Shown: positions 51,957-60,624 of the stretch, in pieces | Numbering within the stretch: the stretch's first letter is position 1 | Layout of the letters: each line of letters opens with the position of its first letter | Assembly: GCF_036014015.1 (NCBI RefSeq) | Contig: NZ_CP107905.1 | Coordinates: 682,001 to 746,000, forward strand | Reading direction: 5' to 3' | DNA length: 64,000 nt | From: Streptomyces sp. NBC_00457 | GTDB taxonomy: Bacteria; Actinomycetota; Actinomycetes; Streptomycetales; Streptomycetaceae | Translations under genes and position numbers: made by a program | Notes under the pieces: generated by a model | Databases searched by the model: none | The model's input: only the letters and a program-made list of their open reading frames with translations | What the model was told of the DNA's origin: nothing

Positions 51957-52865
51957 GTGCAGGACGCTTCACCTTCTGGCCCTCTCGTGGTCGGTATCGA
52001 CGTGGGCGGCACCAAGACGCATCTGCGCGCCTTCGCGGGCGACACCCCGGTCGCCGATCACGTCCGCTCCAGCAGTGGCTGGCGGCCGCACGACCCCGTG
52101 GCCGCCGCCGGCTGGCTGGCCGTGCTGGCCGCCGAGGCCCTGCCGGCGGGCTCGCGCCCGTCCGCTCTGGCCGTGGGCGGTCACGCCTGCGAGACCTCCC
52201 GTCAGTGCGCCCAGATCCGTACCGCGCTGGAACTCCACTTCGACGCGCCCGCACTGGTCGTGGGCGACGCCGAACTCCTCGTCCCCGCAGCGGGCCTGGA
52301 CAAGGGCGTCGGCCTGGTGGCCGGCACCGGTTCGGTCGCGGTGGGGCGCTTCGCCGACGGCCGCCCCGTCCAGGTCGGCGGCTGGGGCGCGGTCCTCGGC
52401 GACGAGGGCGGCGCCGCCGGTCTCGTCCGCGAGGCCGCACGCGCCGTATGGGCGGCCCATGACCGCGGGGAGGAGCCCGACGCCCTCGCACTCGGTCTCC
52501 TCGCCTCCTTCGAAGTCGCCGAAGTCCCGGCGCTCGGGGCGGCGCTGGAAGCCGCCAAGGACATCTCCGCCGAGTGGGGCCGGCATGCCCCGGCCGTGTT
52601 CGCCGCTGCCGAAGCGGGCTCGCCGCTCGCCCGTGCAGTGATCGCAGACGGCGGCCGGTCGCTGGCCGCGCTCGTCGAACGGCTCGCCGCGCGCGGGGTC
52701 GTGGTGGACGACGTGGTGGTGGCGGGCAGCACGGTCCTCGCCCAGCCCGCCCTGTACGACGCCTTCGCCTCCGCCCTCACGGACAGGGTGCCCACAGCCA
52801 GGCCACAGCCACTGCGGGTGCCGCCGGCCGAGGGCGCGGTGGCGCTGGCGCGTTCACTTCTGTGA
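51957..52865 (+). CDS. BadF/BadG-type sugar kinase (N-acetylglucosamine kinase-like)
   Basis: 302 aa; GTG 51957 preceded by GAGGA. Actin-fold kinase with phosphate-1 loop GIDVGGTKTHLRAF, LVVGDAELLVPAAGLDKGVGLVAGTGSVAVG (phosphate-2) and GGWGAVLGDEGGAAGLVREAARA, the BcrA/BadF/BadG/GlcNAc-kinase signature. Likely phosphorylates an amino sugar or other monosaccharide released from the oligosaccharide imported by the neighbouring transporter. Divergent from the ROK repressor and sharing its operator, so induced together. Confidence 0.88.
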   Translation: MQDASPSGPLVVGIDVGGTKTHLRAFAGDTPVADHVRSSSGWRPHDPVAAAGWLAVLAAEALPAGSRPSALAVGGHACETSRQCAQIRTALELHFDAPALVVGDAELLVPAAGLDKGVGLVAGTGSVAVGRFADGRPVQVGGWGAVLGDEGGAAGLVREAARAVWAAHDRGEEPDALALGLLASFEVAEVPALGAALEAAKDISAEWGRHAPAVFAAAEAGSPLARAVIADGGRSLAALVERLAARGVVVDDVVVAGSTVLAQPALYDAFASALTDRVPTARPQPLRVPPAEGAVALARSLL

Positions 52866-52966
52866 CACCTGCCGGACGGCGGGCCCACCCTCGTCCGACA
52901 CAACCCGCCCGTAGATCTTCGCTCGTCCCCGGCCGAACGGCCGAAGAACTCCAGAGAGGCAGCAGC

Positions 52967-54907
52967 ATGCCGTCATCCGCCGGGCCCCGGTCCACCGCGC
53001 CGGTCAGTGAACTCGCCGTGAACAGAAGGGGGTTCCTCCGGACCTCCCTCGGTGTCTCGGCCGGTGCTCTGGCCGCGCCCACCTTCGCGGCGTGGCTCGG
53101 CGCCGCGGACGCGAAAGCCGCCACGGCCGCCGCCGCGTTCGTCGACGACTACAAGACCAACGTCACGGCGAACCTGACGCCCGAGACCAACGCGGTGGTC
53201 CGCGCCCTCGGCGGTTTCGCGAAGGTCTGGAAGACCGGCGGCGCCTGGAACACGGGCATACCGCTGCTGCCCGAGGTGCTGCGGGCCAACATGCGCTACT
53301 GCGCCCGCGTCACAGCCACGCGCACGGACGCCCAGGCGAAGGACGCGTTCCTCTACGACCGCCAGCACCAGAGCTACTCGGTGATCGGCGGCCTCGGTCC
53401 GCTGGCCGAGTTGTACAAGTCGGGTGCCAAGGCGGTCACGTCGATCACCAGCGCGCCGGACGGCACCCCGGACGCGAAGATCAGCGACACCCTGCCCGCC
53501 GACGCCCCGGCCGGCTCCGCGCTCGGCGCCGGGTCGTACGACTCGGCACTCGGTCAGGTGGCCAGGCTGGTCGACACGGTGCGCGGCCCCTTCGCCTCCA
53601 GCAACCCGGCCAAGTTCGCCTTCCAGTACCCGCGTCCGTGGCGCATGAACGAGGACAGCGAGGTCGTCGACACCGGGAAGAAGGACGCGTTCGGCTTCCC
53701 CGTCTACGAGTCGGACGTGATCGTCGCCCCGCAGCTGCTGCGGCAGCGCGGCGAGACCCCGGCCGAGGACGGCGGCTTCCCCAGCGGCCACACCAACGCC
53801 ATCCACCTGGCGGCCCTGGCCTTCGCGTACGCCGTCCCGGAGCGCTTCCAGGAGATGGTGACCCGCGCCTTCGAGCTCAGCCACACCCGCATCGTGTCGG
53901 GCATGCACTCCACGGTCGATGTCATCGGCGGCCGCGTCATGGCCACCGCCCTGGCCGCCGCCGCCCTCGCCGACCCGGCGAACGCGCCTCTGAAGAAGGC
54001 GGCGCGGGCCCAGGCTCTGGCGTACTTCCAGGAGCGGACCGGCACGACGGCCGACACGCTGTACACCTACGCGCATTCGGCGGGCACGGACACCGACCCG
54101 TATGCGGACCGTGCCGCGAACGCCCGCACGGTCACGCCGAAGTTGACGTACGTGCTGACCCGGCGCGGCGGCAACCGGCCGCTCACCGTCCCGAAGGGCG
54201 CGGAGGTGCTGCTGGAGACGCGGCTGCCGTACCTCGACGCTACGCAGCGGCGCGAGGTGCTGCGGACGACCGCGCTGCCCTCGGGCTACGTCCTGCTGGA
54301 CGGCTGGGAGCAGTGGGGCCGGCTCGACCTGTTCGCGGCGGCGGACGGTTACGGCGCCTTCGACTCGGACGTGACCGTTACGCTGGACGCCTCGGCCGGC
54401 GGCTTCGGCGCGGCCGACAGCTGGCGCAACGACATCGACGGCGACGGCGGCCTCACCAAGCGCGGCACCGGAACGCTGACCCTGACCGGCCACAACCGGT
54501 ACACCGGCGGGACCGTTCTGGCGGACGGTGTCCTCGTCGCCGCCTCGGCGCACGCCCTGGGCCACGGCGAGGTGCGGGTCACCGGCGGCACCCTGCGCGT
54601 GGCCACCAGGTCGACGGTGAAGATCCACGGCACGTACGCGCAGGAGTCGGCCGCGCTCGAGGTGACGCTGCGTTCGGGTCGCGGCCCCGCCCTGGAGGTC
54701 ACGCGGCGGGCGGTGCTCGGCAAGGGCAGCTCGCTGTCGCTGCGGCTCGACGCCGACAAGCCGCCGGCCGCGGGAAGCACGGTGCGTGTCATCGGCGCCC
54801 CGGTGCTGCGTGGCCAATTCGACCGTATCGAGCTGAACTCGGACACGCTGCGGGCCGTACCCGTCTACACGGCGGACGGTCTGTCGGTACGACTCCTGAA
54901 GCGGTAA
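52967..54907 (+). CDS. Tat-secreted PAP2 phosphatase with autotransporter-type beta repeat
   Basis: 646 aa. Tat leader NRRGFLRTSLGVSAGALAAP (RR at 19-20). The PAP2 acid-phosphatase core spans about 90-330, with the three motifs intact: K216-x6-RP (KFAFQYPRP), PSGH at 272-275, and R-x5-H314-x3-D318 (TRIVSGMHSTVD). The C-terminal third contains GGLTKRGTGTLTLTGHNRYTGGTVLADGVLVAAS..., a PATR (autotransporter-associated) beta-strand repeat, plus further beta-rich sequence. An extracellular phosphatase, substrate probably phospholipid or organic phosphate, held by a beta-helix-like tail. Starts 101 nt after the kinase; may be separate. Confidence 0.88.
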   Translation: MPSSAGPRSTAPVSELAVNRRGFLRTSLGVSAGALAAPTFAAWLGAADAKAATAAAAFVDDYKTNVTANLTPETNAVVRALGGFAKVWKTGGAWNTGIPLLPEVLRANMRYCARVTATRTDAQAKDAFLYDRQHQSYSVIGGLGPLAELYKSGAKAVTSITSAPDGTPDAKISDTLPADAPAGSALGAGSYDSALGQVARLVDTVRGPFASSNPAKFAFQYPRPWRMNEDSEVVDTGKKDAFGFPVYESDVIVAPQLLRQRGETPAEDGGFPSGHTNAIHLAALAFAYAVPERFQEMVTRAFELSHTRIVSGMHSTVDVIGGRVMATALAAAALADPANAPLKKAARAQALAYFQERTGTTADTLYTYAHSAGTDTDPYADRAANARTVTPKLTYVLTRRGGNRPLTVPKGAEVLLETRLPYLDATQRREVLRTTALPSGYVLLDGWEQWGRLDLFAAADGYGAFDSDVTVTLDASAGGFGAADSWRNDIDGDGGLTKRGTGTLTLTGHNRYTGGTVLADGVLVAASAHALGHGEVRVTGGTLRVATRSTVKIHGTYAQESAALEVTLRSGRGPALEVTRRAVLGKGSSLSLRLDADKPPAAGSTVRVIGAPVLRGQFDRIELNSDTLRAVPVYTADGLSVRLLKR

Positions 54908-55000
54908 CGCCCCGACGTGGCGGGAGCTGATGCAGAGTGGCCCCATGAGGCGGCTCTGGATCACTCCCGTCACCGCGCGGCCGGTGTCACCGCGGGGTGG

Positions 55001-56713
55001 ATGATGGCGCGCGAACAACGGGAACTGGTCCTCGATCCCGGGACGGAGGGGCACCCTCCGCCGTCCGTGACGGCGGTGGCCCCGCCACGCCCGTCGCGCA
55101 GGCGCCTGCTGGTGCCGCTGCTGGTGGTCGTGCTGCTCGCCCAGATGGCCGTGGCGATGGTGACCACGGCGGTGCAGCAGACGCCGACCATCGACGAGCC
55201 CGTGTACGTCGGCACGGCCGCCGTCTATCTGCACGACCACAGCCTGCGGTACAACCCCGAGCATCCCCCGCTGGGGAAGCTGGTCGTCAGCGTCGGTGTG
55301 GCACTCGCGGATCCGCATGTCGACCGGTCGCGGCCCAGCGATCAGGGCGTGCTGGGTCGGCATCTGCTGTACAAGTCCGGCAACGACCCGTGGCAGCTGA
55401 TGTTCTGGGCCCGCCTCCCGGTGATCGTGCTGACGCTGCTGTTCGGGCTGGTCGTGTTCGCGTTCGCCCGTGAACTCGTGGGCGCGGCGGGCGGTTTGAC
55501 CGCGCTCGCCCTGTACGCCTTCTCTCCCGACCTCATCGCCCATGGCTCGCTGGCCACACTCGACGTACCGGCGGCCGGTTTCCTGCTGACCTCGGTGTGG
55601 CTGCTGTGGCGGGCGCGGGTCCGGCCACGGCTGTATCTGCCGCTCGCCGGGGTGGCGTTGGGTGCGGCCCTGGCGACGAGGATGAGCGCGCTGGCGGCGG
55701 TTCCGGTGCTGGTGGTACTCGCCGGGGTGTCGGTGTGGACGGCCGAAGCGAACGGGCGCCGGGCGGGCGCGTGGACCGACCGTCGCAGGGCGCTGCTGCG
55801 TGCCGCCGCGGGTGCGGGCGTGCTGGCGCTGGCCGCGATCGCCGTCGTATGGGCCACCTATCTGGCCGTCGACCCGCGGCTGCGCTGGACGCCGCAGCAG
55901 CATATGCCGGCGGTGGGAGGGCTGCGGGGGCTGCTGGTCGATCTGCTGCCGCTGCCGGAGGCGTACCGGGACGGGATGCGCATCCAGTTCGGGCTGGAGA
56001 CCCGGCCCTGGCAGAGCTTCCTGTTCGGGCGGGTGTACACGGGGTCGCTGTGGTACTACCTCCCGTCGGCGCTACTGGTGAAGACACCACTCGGCATGCT
56101 CGCGCTGTGGGTGGCCGGCGCCGTCGCACTGCTCGCGGTACGGCGGCTGCGGCCCGCGGCGCCGTATCTGCTGCTCGCCCCCGCCGTCCTGTCCGCCGTG
56201 GCCATGAACGGGGCGCGGGACTTCGGCACGCGGTACGCCGTCTTCGTGCCGATGTTCCTCGCGGTGGCGGCGGCCGGTGTCCTGGCACTGCGGTGGCGAT
56301 GGCGGTTCGTGGCGACGGGCGCGCTGGTGCTGTTCGTGGCGGTCAGCTCGCTGCGCACGTTTCCCTACTATCTGCCGTACTCCAACGAGGCGTTCGGCGG
56401 ACCCGCGAAGACGCATCTGCGGCTGCACGACTCCAACGTGGACTGGGGCCAGGATCTGGGCCGGCTCGCGGACCGGCTGCGGGAGCGCTATCCGGGTGAG
56501 CGGATCTGGCTGGTGTACAAGGGCAGCGGGGTGCCGTCGTACTACGGCATCGACGCGACCGACCCGCGCTCGGTGCCCGCTCGTGAGGTGCGCGGGTTGC
56601 TGGTCGTGTCGGACTCCAGCGTCGCCAAGGCGAAAGGGCGGCTGGCCGAGTTGATCGACAGCAGTCGTCCCATCGACACGGTCGGTCATTCGATCACGAT
56701 CTACCGACGGTGA
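55001..56713 (+). CDS. GT-C family glycosyltransferase (ArnT/PMT-like)
   Basis: 570 aa (tandem ATGs at 55001 and 55004, GGGGTGG upstream). About 10-11 membrane helices. The first extracytoplasmic loop has PTIDEPVYVGTAAVYLHDHSLRYNPEHPPLGKLV, with the catalytic D-E and H-P-P features of PMT_2 proteins, and HLRLHDSNVDWGQDLGRLADRLRE in the C-terminal soluble part. Transfers sugar from polyprenyl-P donors to envelope targets. It follows the PAP2 gene by 93 nt on the same strand. The acceptor is unknown. Confidence 0.82.
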   Translation: MMAREQRELVLDPGTEGHPPPSVTAVAPPRPSRRRLLVPLLVVVLLAQMAVAMVTTAVQQTPTIDEPVYVGTAAVYLHDHSLRYNPEHPPLGKLVVSVGVALADPHVDRSRPSDQGVLGRHLLYKSGNDPWQLMFWARLPVIVLTLLFGLVVFAFARELVGAAGGLTALALYAFSPDLIAHGSLATLDVPAAGFLLTSVWLLWRARVRPRLYLPLAGVALGAALATRMSALAAVPVLVVLAGVSVWTAEANGRRAGAWTDRRRALLRAAAGAGVLALAAIAVVWATYLAVDPRLRWTPQQHMPAVGGLRGLLVDLLPLPEAYRDGMRIQFGLETRPWQSFLFGRVYTGSLWYYLPSALLVKTPLGMLALWVAGAVALLAVRRLRPAAPYLLLAPAVLSAVAMNGARDFGTRYAVFVPMFLAVAAAGVLALRWRWRFVATGALVLFVAVSSLRTFPYYLPYSNEAFGGPAKTHLRLHDSNVDWGQDLGRLADRLRERYPGERIWLVYKGSGVPSYYGIDATDPRSVPAREVRGLLVVSDSSVAKAKGRLAELIDSSRPIDTVGHSITIYRR

Positions 56714-56771
56714 TCGTTTCGGTGTGTCTGAGCTATGTTGAACGACTGTGGGAGACAAAGGAGGCGCACCG

Positions 56772-57695
56772 GTGCCATCGCCGCAGCAGGCACGTGCACA
56801 GGCGTCCGCGATCACCTCGGGCAAGTCGGCTCCGGAGGCGGAGGCCGCTCCGAGTTCCCAGCTCAGGACGCTTTTCGACCGGCCGCGGCTGTCGCCGGGA
56901 CAGCGGCGTATCGCCCAGTACCTGATCGAGCACATCACCGAAGCGGCGTTCCTCTCGATCACCGATCTCGCCGAGCGGGTGGGTGTGAGCCAGCCTTCGG
57001 TGACACGGTTCGCCGCGGCGGTCGGCTTCAGCGGTTACCCCGCGCTACGGGAGAAGCTCCAGTCGATCGCGCTCGGCACGCTCGCCGGCGGCCCCCCGGC
57101 GGCCGAGGAGAACCAGGGCAACGAACTGCAGGCGGCCGTCGACGCCGAGATCGAGAACCTGGAGAACCTGCGCCGGGACTTCGCCGACCCCGGCCAGGTG
57201 ATCGACACCGGCCGCAAGCTGTCGGAGTCGACGCCGCTGACCGTCCTGGGCCTGCGCATCTCGGTGTCCCTGGCCGAGTACTTCGCGTATGCGGCCCGCC
57301 GGGTCCACCCGGACGTACGGCTGGTGACGCGGGGCGGCAGCGTCGCCTACGACGCACTGCTCCAGTCCCGTGAGGCGGGCGGCACGTGGGTGCTGGCGTT
57401 CTCCATGCCCCGGCACGCGCAGGAGACGCTCAACGCCGTACAGGTCGCGCGCAACGCGGGACTGAAGGTCGCGCTGATCACCGACCTGGCGCTCGGACCG
57501 GTGGCCGACGAGGCCGACGTCACCTTCGCCACCGGCACCGGCTCCCGGCTGGTCTTCGACTCCTACGCCGCGCCCGGCGTGATCGCGGCGGCCCTGCTGC
57601 AGGCCATGACCGACGCCGACCCCGAGCGCACCCAGGCGCGCCTCGAGGAGTACGAGCAGATCTCCGACCAGCACCAGTTCTTCCTCCGGGACTGA
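56772..57695 (+). CDS. MurR/RpiR-family transcriptional regulator (HTH + SIS)
   Basis: 307 aa from the GTG at 56772, which has AAAGGAGG seven nt upstream; the earlier in-frame GTG at 56748 lacks a site. An RpiR-type HTH (about 35-110: LSPGQRRIAQYLIEHITEAAFLSITDLAERVGVSQPSVTRFAAAVGFSGYPALREKLQ) and a C-terminal SIS phosphosugar-binding domain (about 150-280: PLTVLGLRISVSLAEYFAYAARRVHPDVRLVTRG, VLAFSMPRHAQETLNAV). Senses a phosphorylated sugar. The palindrome at 57757-57778 downstream is a candidate target. Confidence 0.9.
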   Translation: MPSPQQARAQASAITSGKSAPEAEAAPSSQLRTLFDRPRLSPGQRRIAQYLIEHITEAAFLSITDLAERVGVSQPSVTRFAAAVGFSGYPALREKLQSIALGTLAGGPPAAEENQGNELQAAVDAEIENLENLRRDFADPGQVIDTGRKLSESTPLTVLGLRISVSLAEYFAYAARRVHPDVRLVTRGGSVAYDALLQSREAGGTWVLAFSMPRHAQETLNAVQVARNAGLKVALITDLALGPVADEADVTFATGTGSRLVFDSYAAPGVIAAALLQAMTDADPERTQARLEEYEQISDQHQFFLRD

Positions 57696-57756
57696 GAAGC
57701 AGGACGCCCACCGCACCCCCCACAGAGGGCTACAAGGGCATCAATCACCTCATACC

Positions 57757-57778
57757 ACGCATGAATGTTTTCATGCGT
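57757..57778. promoter_or_regulatory. Palindrome in AT-rich patch downstream of RpiR gene
   Basis: ACGCATGAA (57757-57765) and TTCATGCGT (57770-57778) are exact complements, spacer TGTT. The next 30 bases contain GGTATATATAAATAC, strikingly AT-rich for this genome. Operator-and-promoter-like arrangement about 200 bp upstream of the gene at 57974; the neighbouring RpiR protein is the obvious candidate binder. Confidence 0.6.
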
Positions 57779-57894
57779 CTTGCAAACCGGACGGTATATA
57801 TAAATACTTCACACCCGGACGCCCGGAGCCGCCGTCACCCACCCGCGTCGGCGCCGAGGGCGTTCGAACGGGCATCGCACGCGCGAGCGCCCGC

Positions 57895-57928
57895 GGCGGC
57901 TCCGGCCATCCCCTAGGCCGGAGCCGCC
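57895..57928. terminator. 13-bp stem-loop before the gene at 57974
   Basis: Arms 57895-57907 and 57916-57928 are exact complements (GGCGGCTCCGGCC), 8-nt loop, followed by AAAAA. It sits in the leader between the AT-rich promoter-like patch and the start at 57974, so it could be an attenuator or a terminator of the RpiR transcript. Confidence 0.45.
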
Positions 57929-57973
57929 AAAAACCGTCGGACCACCCCTCACGACGCCGCACACCCGGAAGCG

Positions 57974-58351
57974 ATGATCATGCCCTTGACGACCACGCGC
58001 ATCAGCCCGGACTGGCCCTGCCAGGTCAAGACCCCCGGCAGCTACGACTGGGAGCGCTCGGCGGCCAAGTGGCTGCGCGAACTGGTACCGGCCCGCTACG
58101 CCAGCTACCCGGCCCTGATCCGCCACCCCGTGCTGCTCGCCCGCCATGCGCAGATCCAGGTCCAGCACGAGATACGCGTCGCCCGCACCGCCCTGCAGAC
58201 CGCGCGTGCCGATCTGCCCGCACTCGGACTGCCGGAGTCGGTCATCGAGCACACGATCAAGCTGTACGCGGCGGAGGTCCTCCAACTGCAGCACATCGCG
58301 CGCAGCGTGCGGGCGGTCACCCATGCCCTGGTGGACACCTCCGCACGCTGA
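57974..58351 (+). CDS. Small helical protein of unknown function
   Basis: 125 aa; ATG 57974 (or 57980) after GGAAGCG. Begins ISPDWPCQVKTPGSYDWERSAAKWLRELVPARYASYP and continues as long amphipathic helices (HAQIQVQHEIRVARTALQTARADLPALGLPESVIEHTIKLYAAEVLQLQHIARSVRAVTHAL) with one Cys. I do not recognise a named family. It is downstream of the operator-like palindrome at 57757. Confidence 0.7.
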   Translation: MIMPLTTTRISPDWPCQVKTPGSYDWERSAAKWLRELVPARYASYPALIRHPVLLARHAQIQVQHEIRVARTALQTARADLPALGLPESVIEHTIKLYAAEVLQLQHIARSVRAVTHALVDTSAR

Positions 58352-58373
58352 CCGCCACAGGGCAGGAGCGGGT

Positions 58374-59150
58374 TCAGCCGGTGCCGGTACGGGATTCCAG
58401 GTCCCGGCGGGTGTCATCGCCGTAGACGCCGGTCTCGTCGCCGCGGATGCCGTACCAGAGCTGGAAGCGGGCCACCGCCTCGGTGAGGACGGCGTCGTAC
58501 TGACCGCTGGTGGAACCGTCCTGGTAGACGTCCGGGATGCGCAGCAGCCGCTCCTGGAGGTCGGTCACCTCAGGGCCTGACGCTCCTTGGCGGAGGGTGC
58601 CGGCGCCGTCGGGGTCGACCGCCGCACCGCCGCCCGCGGTGGGCGGGGTGGCTGACGTGGGAGGCGCGGCTGACGTAGGAGGCGCGGCGGACGCGGGAGG
58701 GGCGTCGGGTGCGGGAGCGGCCGTGTCGGCGTCGTTCCGGTCGGGGAGCAGGAAGGCGCAACCGAAACCGATGACGGCGGCAGCGGCCACGGCGACCGCC
58801 ATGGCGGCGTGGCGTCGCCCCACGCCGCGACGGCCGGGGCGCGTGGAGCGGTCCTCCTCGTCGGCGCGGACGGGTGGAAGTTCCTGCGTCCAGTCCTCGG
58901 ATCCGGGCTGCGGCGCCGGGATGGGCACGGTCTCGAAGCCGCCGGTTCTCGGCGGCAGATCCTTGAGCAGTTCGGCGAGGGCGTCGGTGCGGCGGGGGCG
59001 CACGACGCGCACCGGTTCCAGGGGTGGCCGGTCGTCGTACGGCTGCCGGGGTTCGGACGGTGTCGGCACCGCTCTTCTCCTTCCGTCCCGTGCGCTGGGG
59101 TCCGGGTGGTCCCCGTGGAGTGATACGTGGCAGCCGCACCGGGAGTTCAT
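58374..59150 (-). CDS. Membrane-anchored peptidoglycan-binding protein
   Basis: 258 aa from the ATG at 59150, chosen because GGAG lies five nt upstream; an in-frame ATG at 59231 would read through sequence that is antisense to a duplicated gene fragment and has no ribosome site. Cytosolic N-terminus with two Cys (5 and 7), Pro-rich stretch, one membrane helix (about 115-136), an Ala/Pro/Ser/Thr-rich spacer, then a C-terminal PG_binding_1 domain (about 190-256: LRQGASGPEVTDLQERLLRIPDVYQDG...FQLWYGIRGDETGVYGDDTRRDLES). Probably tethers a membrane function to the cell wall. Confidence 0.75.
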   Translation of the reverse strand: MNSRCGCHVSLHGDHPDPSARDGRRRAVPTPSEPRQPYDDRPPLEPVRVVRPRRTDALAELLKDLPPRTGGFETVPIPAPQPGSEDWTQELPPVRADEEDRSTRPGRRGVGRRHAAMAVAVAAAAVIGFGCAFLLPDRNDADTAAPAPDAPPASAAPPTSAAPPTSATPPTAGGGAAVDPDGAGTLRQGASGPEVTDLQERLLRIPDVYQDGSTSGQYDAVLTEAVARFQLWYGIRGDETGVYGDDTRRDLESRTGTG

Positions 59151-59156
59151 CGGGAC

Positions 59157-59280
59157 TCCGCAGACCTGGCACGGCCGGCCCGCGGCAGTGGTGCCGACGG
59201 GTGGCGGCGATGGGCGGACGAGGCGATCCATCCGCTGAAGCCGTGGCGTCAGTTGCTTTGGGCGGCGGTCCACCCGCGGC
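59157..59280 (+). pseudogene. Inverted, internally deleted fragment of the adjacent VWA gene
   Basis: Plus-strand translation from 59160 gives ADLARPARGSGADG then WRRWADEAIHPLKPWRQLL, matching two separate segments of the VWA protein on the opposite strand (ADLAWLDCGSGADG and WRRWADEAFHPPQPWRQLL). About 85-90% of bases match by eye. The roughly 40 residues between the two segments are missing, and the join is at a shared GACGGG. Remnant of an inverted duplication followed by deletion. Confidence 0.7.
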
Positions 59281-59286
59281 GCCTTC

Positions 59287-60624
59287 TCAGCCGATGGTGA
59301 CGACATGCGCCCAGGGCGGCGGGGCTTCCGGGGTGTAGTCGGGATTCCTCTCGTTCACGGCGTGGGCGGGGCGGGGGAAGAGACCGACGACGGTGCGGCA
59401 GGGAGGCTGCGCCGAGGGCCATGGCGTCTGACCGTCCGTCAGGGCGACGATGACGTCCGGACGGTGTCGCGAGCGGAGTGCACGGGCGAAGCCGGAGCGC
59501 AGATCCGTTCCCCCGCCGCCGATCAGGGCGATGCTCTCGGCGCGGCAGAGCGGGACGGCGACCCCGGCCGCCGCGTCGCAGGAGATCACCGAGACCAGAT
59601 CGCGCCGCCCGCCCACCGCCCGCGAGATCGCCGCCACCTCCAGCAGCGCGCTGCCCAGTTCGGCGTCGCTCACCGACCCGGAGGTGTCGATCACGACGCA
59701 GACCCGGGGCGGCGTGCGGCGCAGGCTGGGCAGCAGCACCCCGGGGACACCGGCCGACCGCCGGGACGGACGACGGTAGCTGTGGTTCTCGCCCACCCCC
59801 GGCGCGCCCGCCGCCGAACGGACCGCAGCCCCGAGCAACTGCCGCCACGGCTGCGGCGGATGGAACGCCTCGTCCGCCCATCGCCGCCACCCGTCCGGTG
59901 TCTCGCCCGGCCGGCCCTTGATCCCCTCGGCGACCCGGAAGCGGACCGCGTCCCGCTGCTGCCTGCTCAGCCCGTGTGCCCCGTCCGGCCCCAGCTCCCA
60001 CGGCCGCTGCTGCCCGTCGGCACCACTGCCGCAGTCCAGCCATGCCAGGTCCGCGGTGAGCCCGGTCATCGACGCCGTCCGCAGGTACTCCTCCATCAGC
60101 AGCCCGTCGGGCAGCCGCAGCAGCGACGGCAGGACCGCCCCGACCGGCAGGGGCAGACCGTCGCCGTAGATGTCGTCGTTGATCTCGAAGTCGGCGGCGA
60201 TGTTCCGCCGCAGCCTCTCGCCCGATCCGTGCTCCTCGTGCTCCCGCGCATACCGCTCGCCCCGCCCGTGGTGGTCCCGGAGCAGATGGGAGACCTCGTG
60301 CACCCACACGCCCGCCAGCTCCTCCACCGGGGTGCGCGCCACGAAGCCGGGTGAGACGTACACGCGCCAGTGCGCGTCCACCGCCATCGTCGGCACCGAC
60401 CGGTCCTCCACCACGTGCAGCGCGAAGAGCGCGGCGGCAAGATAGGGGCGGACCTTCACCGCGTGCAGCCTGGCCGCCAGCAACTTCTCCAGGTCCAGCG
60501 GGAGTTCGGGCCCGTCCGGTCCGCCGGAACCGGCCGGCGGATTCGGCACGGTGGCCCGCACCGGGCGCGGTGGCGGAGGCGGAGACATCGGGCGCGGCAC
60601 CGGGCGGCGCACGGCCCCGGTCAT
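59287..60624 (-). CDS. VWA-domain putative metallopeptidase (DUF2201)
   Basis: 445 aa. The N-terminal domain (about 40-300) contains VHEVSHLLRDHH, an HExxH zinc motif, and the NIAADFEINDDIY stretch of DUF2201 putative metallopeptidases; the C-terminal VWA-like domain (about 305-445) has the MIDAS-type DTSGSVS, and GGGTDLRSG and ALTDGQTPWP. ATG overlaps the stop of the AAA gene (ATGA), so translation is coupled. MoxR AAA/VWA pairs act as chaperones in metal insertion or protein-complex remodelling. Soluble, cytosolic; client unknown. Confidence 0.9.
   Translation of the reverse strand: MTGAVRRPVPRPMSPPPPPRPVRATVPNPPAGSGGPDGPELPLDLEKLLAARLHAVKVRPYLAAALFALHVVEDRSVPTMAVDAHWRVYVSPGFVARTPVEELAGVWVHEVSHLLRDHHGRGERYAREHEEHGSGERLRRNIAADFEINDDIYGDGLPLPVGAVLPSLLRLPDGLLMEEYLRTASMTGLTADLAWLDCGSGADGQQRPWELGPDGAHGLSRQQRDAVRFRVAEGIKGRPGETPDGWRRWADEAFHPPQPWRQLLGAAVRSAAGAPGVGENHSYRRPSRRSAGVPGVLLPSLRRTPPRVCVVIDTSGSVSDAELGSALLEVAAISRAVGGRRDLVSVISCDAAAGVAVPLCRAESIALIGGGGTDLRSGFARALRSRHRPDVIVALTDGQTPWPSAQPPCRTVVGLFPRPAHAVNERNPDYTPEAPPPWAHVVTIG

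Noticed and set aside
59231..59306. Longer N-terminus for the peptidoglycan-binding protein
   Set aside because: These codons are antisense to a duplicated VWA fragment and no Shine-Dalgarno is present; ATG 59150 has GGAG at correct spacing.
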